Positions 8,798 through 17,500 of a stretch of DNA of 17,500 bases are shown piece after piece. The notes under the pieces are model-generated. The model saw only the letters and a program-made list of their open reading frames with translations. It ran no database searches and was not told the DNA's origin. The DNA is from Hepatocystis sp. ex Piliocolobus tephrosceles (taxonomy: Eukaryota > Apicomplexa > Aconoidasida > Haemosporida > Plasmodiidae). Where the stretch lies: NCBI GenBank assembly GCA_902459845.2, contig CABPSV020000342.1:1-17500 (forward strand). Reading direction: 5' to 3'. Made by a program: the position numbers and the translations under genes. Numbering within the stretch: position 1 is the stretch's first letter; every line of letters starts with the position of its first letter.

Positions 8798-11700
8798 TTA
8801 GTCAATGCTGTAACAACAAGTCAATTCATGGGTCAGATTTATATCTTGGTTTTTTTTTACTTGCAACATTACATTAATATTTCTTGAATATACGTTAGTT
8901 GGAGCTATATAAATACTAGCACATAAAGAAGGATGAGAAGTTTCATTTGATTGTTCATTATGTGAAGAACAAATATTAACAATGTTATAATCAGAATAAT
9001 GTAAATGTAAAAGTATTTGTTTCCAATGTGTTTTTTCACTAAACATACTAGTGGATAATATTTGCTTTTGATAATTATCAATATTATTTGTATTGTAGTT
9101 TTCATTATTTTCACCATTTGTAATTAGTAAGCTTTGTTTCATATGTATAGGTTCAAATAAACAATCAAAATAAAAACATAAACTTGTAATTTTTTTACCT
9201 GGTTTAATAGGTATTTCAAAAGATTTCTCTACGTATAAATTATCATTTTTATTATATGTATATAAATCAATAGTATAATAATTAATTATATCAGTAGTTA
9301 CATTAAATTTATCAATATACATAACTTTTGCATTTTCCATAAATGTTTTACAATTAGGTTTTAACTCTGATAAATCTTTATTATATAATGGTTTATCCCA
9401 TATAAATATATTCGAATTAATATAATCTATATCATTATATCCAGCTACATATAATTGTACTTTATTTGGGACAATATAACCATCTGGTTTTAAATAAAAG
9501 TCTCGAGCATATAAAATAGTATCTATCATACATTCATAAAATAAAAAATAACCCATCCATTCGGATATAATAATATCAAATTTTAATATGTTTAATTCTT
9601 GAATATTATTAATTTTTTTATAATTTTCTATATCTTTTTTTTTATTTATATAATATATTTTATTATTTTCATCAATATATATATTATTATTTTCTAATTT
9701 ACCTTGAAATATAAAAATATTATTTACATTATTTTTTTCGATTATTATTTTTCCCTTATTTAATATTTTATCTGCATTATCAATACCAACAACAAACTTA
9801 GCATATTCAGCACAAAATAATGATAAAATACAAGTTGCACAACCAATATCTAATACTATCTTATTTTTAAATATATCCTTATTTCTATGTATAAATTCAT
9901 AATAACAACTAGTTCTGCTTTTATCAAGAATCATAGTTCTGTGAATACCCGTAAAATTATAACTTTCAAAATAGTTCTTATCTACTTTAATACTTTCAGT
10001 ATATTTTTTATTTATATTTTTACTGTATTTATCACTGTATTTATCGCCATATTTATCACTGTATTTATCGCCGTATTTATCATTGTATTTATCGCCATAT
10101 TTATCACCATATTTATCATCATATTTATCATCATATTTCTGCCTGCTTTTTTCCTTTTCCTTAAACATTATATCAGTATCCTTACTACTGTTAATGTTGT
10201 TATTTACATTTCCCAATCCAGTTGTATTTTTTTCATTTTCATTTGCTACCTTAGTTTGAATGAAACCATTTACATTATTTAATACATTGTTTGTACCAAT
10301 TATATTTTTCCCATTATAACCTTTTTTATTCATATCTCTTTTTATTATTTCTCCTAACAAATGTTTTATAACATGTTCCATACTGTTAATTTTTTTATAC
10401 AAATTATTTAATTGTTCTTGTTCATTTTCGAATGTTTTTACATATTTTTGTTCTATTAACAATTCATTTTTATTTACATTTTGTAAATCATCGTAATTCA
10501 AATTTTGTCCATTCTCTTGTTCTTTCTCTTGATTTAAAATTCGATCTATTAAATTGTTTAAATTTATATTATCCATATTAGAAAATGATTGTATTTTGAA
10601 TTGATCAATTATTCTTTTTTTTTTGTTTGTAACTGATAAATTATTATGTTGTAACGTTCCATGAGTTGATATATTTGAATATGAACAAGACATATTATTA
10701 AAATTGTTTTTATTATTGATATCTATTATGTTACTATTGTTTGTTACTATCCCATTTGTTGTACTACTCCCAATCGTATTAATAGAACCGTTAGTAGTAA
10801 TAGTATTATTATTATTACTACTACTACTACTATTAATTGTTGTTGTAGAATCTTCTTTTTTTGTATGTATTAATGTTATATCATGCTCAGATAACATATT
10901 GTCATAACTTATAGGTTCTGAAATTTCTGAATCAGTTGATGACATGTTTTCATCTTCAGTTGAACTTATAGAATCATAACCTGACGAATTTTCTTTAATC
11001 ATACCATTTAATTCTAATTTTACTTGTTCATTCAAAATATATGTTACTTTCATACTATTATTATTATTATTATTATTATTATCCAATTGTTTTGTTTTTA
11101 CATTATTACTATGTTCATTACTATGTTCATTACTATGTTCATTACTATGTTCGTTACTATTTTTGTTACTATGTTCGTTACTATGTTCGTTACTATTTTT
11201 GTTACTATGTTCGTTACTATGTTCGTTACTATGTTCATTACTATGTTCATTACTATGTTCGTTACTATGTTCGTTACTATGTTCGTTACTATGTTCGTTA
11301 CTATGTTCGTTACTATGTTCGTTACTATTTTTGTTACTATTGAGGATATTGTTGTTGTAGCTCATATCAGTACTATTACAATCATGTACTATAGTAAAAG
11401 ATAAATTAAAATTTTGAAATTGTTCAATATTTACATCCCATAATAATTTATCATTATTTATAACAGGTTTTAAAAAAAAATTTAAATATTTTTCATAATT
11501 TATAATAAAAGTAGAAATTTCATATTTTAAAAATATATCATGATATTTTTTTACATTTAAATTATTTAATTGACACAATCTTAAAAAATTAATAAAAATT
11601 ATATTTTTATATTCTTCTTTATAATATAATATATTAATATTATGTTGTAACATATGTATAACAACATTAGTTGTTATTCTACTTTTATAATCATCACATA

Positions 11701-11827
11701 AACTATATGCAAATTCCTCATCTACATATTTATCTTTAAATTTATTGGGTGATATATTTATCAAGTTATTAATTATTTCATCTATTGTTTTAATTAACTC
11801 TTCCGGCTTATTCCTTGTTTCTGCCAT
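8798..11827 (-). CDS. CARM1: type I protein arginine methyltransferase with long repeat-rich N-terminus (probable Plasmodium CARM1-type)
   Basis: It transfers methyl groups from S-adenosylmethionine to arginine, probably on histones and RNA-binding proteins. The C-terminal ~390 residues are a PRMT core: YFESY at 619-623 then GIHRTMILD; motif I VLDIGCATC at 658-666; acidic D683; GKLE at 709-712; the double-E loop SEWMGYFLFYE with catalytic E756 and E765; and the THW loop at 933-935. It ends in ELTCCYSID like the PRMT1 C-terminus, so the core is complete. SEWMGY is the PRMT1/PRMT3 wording; mammalian CARM1 has SEPMGY. The CARM1 symbol rests on my recollection that Plasmodium has one short PRMT1, one PRMT5 and one long CARM1-labelled enzyme. 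Residues 1-160 look folded and helical. About 160-610 is low complexity, with SNEH repeats at 164-239 and KYxD repeats at 564-603. Odd points are two Gly substitutions in motif I and a 33-residue insertion. The start ATG sits in AAAAAATGG context; no intron is needed. Confidence 0.93.
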   Translation of the reverse strand: MAETRNKPEELIKTIDEIINNLINISPNKFKDKYVDEEFAYSLCDDYKSRITTNVVIHMLQHNINILYYKEEYKNIIFINFLRLCQLNNLNVKKYHDIFLKYEISTFIINYEKYLNFFLKPVINNDKLLWDVNIEQFQNFNLSFTIVHDCNSTDMSYNNNILNSNKNSNEHSNEHSNEHSNEHSNEHSNEHSNEHSNEHSNEHSNEHSNKNSNEHSNEHSNKNSNEHSNEHSNEHSNEHSNNVKTKQLDNNNNNNNNSMKVTYILNEQVKLELNGMIKENSSGYDSISSTEDENMSSTDSEISEPISYDNMLSEHDITLIHTKKEDSTTTINSSSSSNNNNTITTNGSINTIGSSTTNGIVTNNSNIIDINNKNNFNNMSCSYSNISTHGTLQHNNLSVTNKKKRIIDQFKIQSFSNMDNINLNNLIDRILNQEKEQENGQNLNYDDLQNVNKNELLIEQKYVKTFENEQEQLNNLYKKINSMEHVIKHLLGEIIKRDMNKKGYNGKNIIGTNNVLNNVNGFIQTKVANENEKNTTGLGNVNNNINSSKDTDIMFKEKEKSRQKYDDKYDDKYGDKYGDKYNDKYGDKYSDKYGDKYSDKYSKNINKKYTESIKVDKNYFESYNFTGIHRTMILDKSRTSCYYEFIHRNKDIFKNKIVLDIGCATCILSLFCAEYAKFVVGIDNADKILNKGKIIIEKNNVNNIFIFQGKLENNNIYIDENNKIYYINKKKDIENYKKINNIQELNILKFDIIISEWMGYFLFYECMIDTILYARDFYLKPDGYIVPNKVQLYVAGYNDIDYINSNIFIWDKPLYNKDLSELKPNCKTFMENAKVMYIDKFNVTTDIINYYTIDLYTYNKNDNLYVEKSFEIPIKPGKKITSLCFYFDCLFEPIHMKQSLLITNGENNENYNTNNIDNYQKQILSTSMFSEKTHWKQILLHLHYSDYNIVNICSSHNEQSNETSHPSLCASIYIAPTNVYSRNINVMLQVKKNQDINLTHELTCCYSID
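10019..10138 (-). repeat. in-frame 12-bp repeat encoding KYxD tetrapeptides
   Basis: Ten tetrapeptide units (KYDD, KYGD, KYND, KYSD, ending KYSK) occupy residues ~564-603 of the arginine methyltransferase. They end about 15 residues before the YFESY helix that opens the catalytic core. Only the third position varies, among D, G, N and S, which differ by single base changes. The segment is highly charged and probably a flexible linker. Confidence 0.9.
11113..11340 (-). repeat. in-frame 12-bp repeat encoding SNEH tetrapeptides
   Basis: Nineteen 12-bp units, 16 coding SNEH and 3 coding SNKN, fill residues ~164-239 of the arginine methyltransferase. Reading the protein, the order is SNKN, ten SNEH, SNKN, two SNEH, SNKN, four SNEH. 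Asn is AAC or AAT in different copies, so the DNA has diverged while the tetrapeptide is kept. On the other strand the same repeat leaves all frames open, which creates spurious MFVT-, YYVR- and LLCS-type ORFs. Confidence 0.95.
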
Positions 11828-12543
11828 TTTTTTGTTACCTTCGGTAAGTGTGAAGGTGTACGCACGTACGTGAGTTATAGTACTTGTATATATTTTTGCT
11901 TAAATAAGAGAATTGTATAACTTTTTTACGACAGATTAAATTGTGTAAAGGGCTTTAGTTACTATTCAGTATGTTGTTGCAAATGTACTCATCAACGTGC
12001 ATACCTATATATATATATATATATATATACAATGCAAAAAAAAAACACATAGTTTTTTAAAATTAAAAATCTACAACTTCGAAAATGGTGTTCACTTTGA
12101 AATTTTAACAACTGCTTTTGTTTATACAACTATACAGTAAAAAAAAAAAAAAAAAATTAATGGAAAAACAAATTATAATTTATTTATTTATTTATTTTTT
12201 TTAAATATAACAGAGTAGCATAAAAAATTATAATTCAACTAAGATCATAAGTTATTATTACTTTACAAAAATGTACATATGTACAAATAAATTTTTGAAA
12301 AAAAAAAAAAAAAAAAAAAATGAAAGTGATAAAAATGAAGTGATAAAAAAAAATTTGAAACGATATATAAAAAAAAAAAATTAAAACAATAAAAAAAAAT
12401 TATAACGATAAAAAGTAAAAAATTAATGCGGCAAAATAATTAAATAAATAAATAAATAATATATAGGTTAAGAAAAATGTGAATGATATAAATAATGTAA
12501 ACAATAAAACACGCGTGATTCTTGTATAAATGAATATACAATT

Positions 12544-12639
12544 CTTTATACCATCCTTTATACCATCCTTTATACCATCCTTTGTACAATCCTTTATACC
12601 ATCCTTTGTACAATTCTTTATACCATCCTTTGTACAATA
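12544..12639. repeat. 12-bp minisatellite, two alternating variants
   Basis: Eight units occur, of two kinds: CTTTATACCATC (A) and CTTTGTACAATC (B, with a variant last base). The order is A A A B A B A B. On the minus strand the units stay open and would read YKGW/YKGL/YKEL, but no splice-supported gene surrounds them. I treat the array as a spacer minisatellite. Confidence 0.85.
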
Positions 12640-12880
12640 TACCTAAGCTTCTTCTTATGTTGTAGTGTTTATATACATGAGCACTTGCGTTAAGAAAAAG
12701 TGAATTATGGTATCATGTTTATATTACATCGTTTTATGTTGTTTTTTACACTCTTTTGTACCTTATAATTTTATTTAATTATTTTAATTCGTATATTATA
12801 GCTATACTTCACAAATTATTTTCTATTTTTATGTTTTATAATGTCAACAGTTTTTTTTTTCTTTTTCTTTTTTAAAAGAG

Positions 12881-12923
<43 letters not shown>
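12881..12923. repeat. poly(A) run of 43 following a T-rich block
   Basis: Forty-three consecutive A follow a T-rich block (12851-12873) and a short AAAAGAG link. Transcribed in either direction, the pair could fold into an A-U hairpin. Confidence 0.8.
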
Positions 12924-12925
<2 letters not shown>

Positions 12926-12971
12926 GTTAAATGAATGTATGTGATAGTTCGAAATAATAAAGATCTCGTTT

Positions 12972-13005
<34 letters not shown>

Positions 13006-13240
13006 GCATGTACTGTTTTTTTTTTTTTAATTATTTTTTTGTGAACAAAAAAAAAAAAAAAAATAAGTGCACGGATGGAAGTGTTAAACATATTGGGCAT
13101 ATAATCGTATTACATTTATACTGGGCTATAGTTAAATGAACTCCTTTGATAACGCAAGTATACATAGAGAAAATGCCAAATGTTAAAAATAACAAAATTT
13201 TATTAAAAAAAATGAAATAAAATATTATTATGTAGAACAC

Positions 13241-13279
13241 AACTAAATGAAATAACTAAATGAAATGACGCATTGAAAT
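13241..13279. repeat. 13-bp short tandem repeat
   Basis: Two exact copies of AACTAAATGAAAT are followed by a diverged third (GACGCATTGAAAT), about 50-90 bp beyond the stop codon of the DUF2009 gene, in its likely 3' UTR. Confidence 0.7.
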
Positions 13280-13329
13280 AACAAAAATATGGTATTTTTT
13301 TTTTTTTTTATTATTTTCTTTAGTTTTTC

Positions 13330-13680
13330 TTAAAAGGTTCCATCAAAACCTACAAATCCTGTTAATAGAAATATAGGAAAGTATTTTTTCTTTTCAATTT
13401 TAGAACACCAATTCCATGCAGATGTTAATCTACCATCTATACAACTTCCTGCTTCATTGAAATTATCACTACCACTACCATCAAAGCCATGACGAAAAAA
13501 GTCACAAGTAATAATCATTCTATAAAAATATGAACATATATATATACCCATATATATATTTTTATGTGTAACATAACACAAAACGCATAACATATTATAT
13601 CATAATATATATATCACAAAATTCTATAAACAAATCTTATAAAATATATGTGTTTATAAAATTGTTTGACATAAAAAAAA

Positions 13681-13715
<35 letters not shown>

Positions 13716-13924
13716 CACATAGGACTTTTTTTTTATTTTTTTTTCTTACTTCAAGTTATTTGCGCTATTAAATTCACTATTTATATAATTTTTCATCGAA
13801 AGTGTAGAATTATATAACTCATCTATTTTTTGTAAACACGTAACTATGGGTCCCAGTATTCGAGGAACCTAAAGTTTAAAAAGCCAAAAAAAATGATAAA
13901 AAACAAGTGTTAACATTTTTTTTT

Positions 13925-13970
<46 letters not shown>

Positions 13971-15722
13971 TTTTTTTTTTTTGTACGCGTGTTACCTGTG
14001 TGTATTTGTCGATAAACATGAATGTGTTCGGAATGTTTGTGTCCCCCATGTGAATCATACTAGAACCAACCCAACCACCTAATTTTTTTTGAACAGTATG
14101 TAAAATTTTTCGCATTACACTTAAAACTTTATAACCATTTTGTATTCTATTAAGACCTTGCCCAGTATCCATTAACCTGTATGGATTTTTAAAGTCTAAC
14201 ATATCATTTTCAGCACATGACCAAAGAAAAAACATATGTTCTCCAATTTCTTTCCATAAGTATAAAGTTTGTAACACATACATATATTGCCTATTATGTG
14301 AATGAGTTAATCTACTTCCTTGTTTTCCTGATTCTATAGATAAAGAGTAGGATGAATTCTTTTCATAAGGATCATAATAAGTTTTTAAAAAATTAATCAT
14401 AATTTCACAAGGTTCACAAAACATTTTAACATGTGTATTATAATCACATAAACTGTATAAACATCTTTCTATTTCTTCAGGAGCTAAATATTCTAATTCT
14501 TCATTTTTATTCATATCTTCTTCTATATTCTGATTATTAAATATAGGTATATTTAATCTGAATATATTTTTTTTATTATGAGTATTACATGAATATTTTC
14601 GTACTAAATATTTAATAGCTTCTTCTTTTTGTTTTATTTGTCTTTGTATTTCATTTCTACTTTGATTAGTATTAATTTCCATAGTAGCTATTTTAATTAA
14701 ATTATCATTCAATAACTCTAATCCATTTTTTTTATTTTTTAATAAATCATAAACTGTTTTTATAGGAGTTACACAATTGAATGATAATAAATTATATATA
14801 TCTTCTCTTCTTGTATCCATTAAAAAATACATTAATTTACCATAACTACTTCGCATGCGATCTGGATTTAATATTTTATACCTTCTTCCTATTTCAAAAA
14901 CAAAACTAAAAAATCCACTATTTTTTAAAAAATCTTTATCACGAATTAATTTTTGACCTACTTCATAATTGTTTGCTATAACTAATCCAGATAAAATAGA
15001 ACATATGGTTTTTATCTCTTTTACAATCTTTTTATTTTTATTACCACTATGAAATATATCTATTTTATCTGTATATTCACTTACTTCTAAAGTACTTTCT
15101 AACAGTCTTAAATATAACCGTTCTTCATATGTTAATCTTAATGGTATTATTTTGCACAGATTTATGTAGGGGTTTTCTTTCTCTTCCTCTTTCTCATCTT
15201 CTTCACCTGTATCTTTCTCATTTAGTTCAACCGTATCATATTGTTCATTTTCGTACTAAAAAAAAAATGAAAAAAAAAAAAAATAAATAAATAAATAAAA
15301 AATAAATAAATAAATAAAAAATAAATAAATAAAAAATAAATAAAAAATAAATAAAAAATAAATAAAAAATAAATAAAAAATAAATAAAAAATAAATAAAA
15401 AATAGATAGATAGTTGACACACAAAAATGCTATAAATTTTTTACTATCATTTTATATATCTTACATTTTTAAGCGTATCAAGCGTTTCATGTTTTATTTC
15501 TTCTTCTATTAATTTGGTAAGCGTCCCTGTCTTATTAAGTTTATCAATTAACAAAATTAACTCGTCCTTGTTTAAAAATTTAAGAATTTCAAAATCTTTT
15601 TGAGATATACTATTAAATTTTTTATTTGCATTTTCAACTAATGACCCTTTTTCTTCTTCTTCAGTTTCAAGTACATCTTCATTTTCGTCTAAAATTTTTT
15701 TTAATTCCTCATTTTCATTCAT
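13330..15722 (-). CDS. DUF2009/UPF0652 family protein, four exons
   Basis: Four minus-strand exons join in frame to 608 residues: 15722-15465, 15255-13996, 13868-13750 and 13519-13330, with intron phases 0, 0 and 2. The product matches the conserved eukaryotic DUF2009 (UPF0652) family, whose biochemical role I do not know. Family hallmarks recalled from plant and protist members are HNRQYMYVLQTLYLWKEI from 406, YRLMDTGQGLNRIQ at 445-458, GGWVGSS at 479-485, FIDKYTQ|VPRILGPIV across the exon 2/3 junction at 506/507, FRHGFDGSG in exon 4, then GSCIDGRLTSAWNWCSKIEK, and a C-terminus ending GFVGFDGTF. Exon 1 encodes an acidic, Glu/Lys-rich helix region ahead of the conserved part. A second acidic patch opens exon 2. 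No signal peptide or membrane span is evident, so it is probably cytosolic or nuclear. The conserved core reading through every junction is strong evidence for the splice model; the start is the first ATG of exon 1 and less certain. Confidence 0.92.
13520..13749 (-). other. intron 3 of the DUF2009 gene
   Basis: The donor is GTAAG at 13749 and the acceptor TATAG ends at 13520 (phase 2). It contains a poly(A) run near 13673-13698 and a (TA)n stretch on the plus strand. The splice joins the NNLK and MIITCDFFRHGFDG segments. Confidence 0.85.
13869..13995 (-). other. intron 2 of the DUF2009 gene
   Basis: The donor is CAG|GTAACA and the acceptor CTTTAG|GTT (phase 0). It is 127 bp and mostly poly(A) on the coding strand (13917-13980). 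Skipping it produces the family signature KYTQVPRILGPIV; reading through would give a poly-Lys tail instead. Confidence 0.9.
15256..15464 (-). other. intron 1 of the DUF2009 gene
   Basis: The donor is AAT|GTAAGA and the acceptor TTTTTTTTAG|TACG (phase 0). It is 209 bp, most of it a TAAATAAAAAA-type simple repeat. Without splicing, stops follow a few codons after LKNVRYIK. Confidence 0.85.
15285..15400. repeat. TAAA / 11-bp ATAAATAAAAA repeat in an intron
   Basis: Tetranucleotide AAAT units grade into an 11-bp ATAAATAAAAA unit repeated about seven times, followed by a few GATA units (about 15402-15413). On the coding strand it is T-rich (TTTATTTATTTTT) and precedes the 3' splice site, so it may double as an extended polypyrimidine tract. 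Confidence 0.8.
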
Positions 15723-17114
15723 ACTTTATTGTAGATAGCAAACAAAAAAAGAAAAGTATTTTAAAAATGTATTTAATGCATTTGATTTGTAAATAGTATA
15801 TACATATATATATATATACACTTATGTTAAAATAAGAGCGAAAAAAAAGAAAAAAAACACAAATAAATCCCTAAAACATATGCAAACGTGTAACCTACAA
15901 AAAAATTTTTTAATTTTAGTTTATTTATTTATTTTTTTTACAATGCCTAATTAAAGTTATAAAATTAATTTGTTTTTAAATTACTTGCATAAGTATAGTT
16001 TTATTCATCAAAAATAATAAAATAAAAATGAGGACGCTATATAACTTTAGATCTATCTATTTATCCATCCAGTCCATATATATATATATATATGTATATA
16101 TGTATATATATAGTAAAAATTATACTACACCTTTTGCACTATTTAAAGTGCTTCAATTCTATAACGCTACGATTTTTTCTATAGTTTTAAAAATGTAGTT
16201 AGTATTTTTATAAACTTTAAATAACGGTTTCATTGATAGCAAAATATCTGTTCATTTATTAATAAATAAAAGATGTATAAAAGGGAGAATGTTATGTGTA
16301 TATATGTATACATGTATATATATATATATATATATATTATTGCCTCCCCTAAAACAAACACATATATTACTATTATTATATTTTTCTTTTTTCTATTTTA
16401 TTCAATTAATTATTCTTTTATATATATATTTTAAGTATTAATTTTAACTATGAAAAATATGGGGGTCATTTAGTAAATAGAAATGATTACGTTTCTTTTA
16501 AAAAACTTTTTTCTTTTTTTATTAGTAAATTATTAAAATAATTACTATTATATGTTAAAAAAAAAAAAAAGTGTCAGCTGTGATGTTTTTCATTCTTCCC
16601 CCTTTTTTACCGTTTATTTGTGTTAGCAAAAGTTACAAGTGTATAATTAAAAATAAAAAAATTATATATATAAATATATATATACATTTACACATATATA
16701 CATTTTTGGTATAGTACTTACGATTAGGGTAATAATATTAACAAAAAATAATGAATTTATATAACTTTTAAACATTAAGATTAATTAACAGAACAATTAT
16801 ATAGCATTTTTTTTTTTTTTTTTTTTTTACCATTTAAAAGTTACATCATAAACTTTTGTTATTTTATATTATTTATTTAATTTTTTTTTTTTATTAATAG
16901 AAATTCATGTATTAGCAATTTTATGAATGATATCAAATTGCTAAAATATATAAAAAATAATTTAAAAAAAAAAAAAAAAAAAAATAAGATGAATAAATTG
17001 TGTAGAAATTTAGTATATTTATGTATAGATAATAGATATAAATAAAAGAATACCTTTATTTTATTTATTTTTTTTAAAACTTTGTGTATGACCTACTTTT
17101 TTCATTTTCTTGAT

Positions 17115-17260
<146 letters not shown>

Positions 17261-17305
17261 CGTTCAACCTTCGGCCTATATTTATGAAATAACGAACATT
17301 GCTTT

Positions 17306-17323
17306 TGTACATATATATGTACA
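17306..17323. repeat. 18-bp perfect palindrome
   Basis: TGTACATATATATGTACA is its own reverse complement. It lies between the giant poly(T) and poly(A) blocks. Confidence 0.7.
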
Positions 17324-17325
17324 TA

Positions 17326-17328
<3 letters not shown>

Positions 17329-17409
<81 letters not shown>
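17329..17409. repeat. poly(A) block A42-T-A38
   Basis: The block is 42 A, one T at 17371, then 38 A. Together with the T block 68 bp to its left it makes a long imperfect inverted repeat. Confidence 0.85.
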
Positions 17410-17413
<4 letters not shown>

Positions 17414-17500
17414 ATGCATAGAAATTATAACTTATAATAAATAATCTGTAATATTTAATTTTTTTTTTTTTTTTTTTTTTTGATTATTTCGAAGTTTAAA

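Larger units (their letters stand above)
11828..13329. other. spacer between tandem minus-strand genes
   Basis: This 1.5 kb holds the 5' flank and promoter of the arginine methyltransferase (right after 11827) and the 3' UTR of the DUF2009 gene (just below 13330). Contents include a small UUACC/GGUAA hairpin at 11835-11847 just upstream of the methyltransferase ATG, the palindrome CACGTACGTG at 11863-11872, several poly(A) runs (A43 at 12881-12923), a 12-bp minisatellite at 12544-12639, (TA)n at about 12975-13002, and a less AT-rich patch at ~13063-13180. I see no supportable gene. Confidence 0.75.

Noticed and set aside
9887..10282. Plus-strand ORF with FI(T/A)VFI repeats
   Set aside because: It is the antisense shadow of the KYxD repeat of the methyltransferase.
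11024..11404. Plus-strand ORFs rich in MFVT, YYVR and LLCS repeats
   Set aside because: They are antisense readings of the SNEH-coding 12-bp repeat in the methyltransferase; all frames are open because the unit has no stop.
13876..13995. Poly-Lys tail of the long DUF2009 exon if read through
   Set aside because: It is intron 2; splicing at CAG|GTAACA restores the conserved VPRILGPIV continuation.

Overview
The window looks like nuclear chromosomal DNA of a malaria parasite (Plasmodium). Three things point there: extreme A+T content with very long poly(A)/poly(T) and (TA)n tracts between genes; coding sequence rich in Asn/Lys/Ile/Tyr with in-frame low-complexity and tetrapeptide repeats; and short GT-AG introns that are themselves T/A-rich. 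The species cannot be fixed by reading alone. Nothing resembling a bacterial operon, IS element, CRISPR array, tRNA or rRNA is visible.

Layout: 1-3330 is an AT-rich intergenic/5' flanking region with homopolymers, (TA)n, small palindromes and a 14-bp minisatellite ending in a 77-T run. 3331-7488 (+) is a two-exon gene for a 1270-residue protein with an N-terminal signal peptide. Its function is unrecognised, but residues ~100-200 resemble a lipase-type alpha/beta-hydrolase core with a degenerate nucleophile elbow. 7489-8797 is the 1.3-kb gap between convergent genes. 8798-11827 (-) is an uninterrupted 1009-codon gene for a type I protein arginine methyltransferase with a 600-residue repeat-laden N-terminal extension. 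11828-13329 is a repeat-containing spacer. 13330-15722 (-) is a four-exon gene that I assembled through its splice sites into a 608-residue member of the eukaryotic DUF2009/UPF0652 family. 15723-17500 is its upstream region, ending in enormous poly(T) and poly(A) blocks.

The two minus-strand genes are in tandem; the secretory-type gene converges on the methyltransferase. I see no sign that the three act in one pathway: this looks like an ordinary Plasmodium chromosome-internal segment with independent monocistronic genes. The most interesting points are the possible cryptic hydrolase fold in the secreted protein, the altered SAM-binding motif I and core insertion of the methyltransferase, the short GC-raised islands between genes, and the density of 12-14 bp minisatellites in exons, an intron and spacers.
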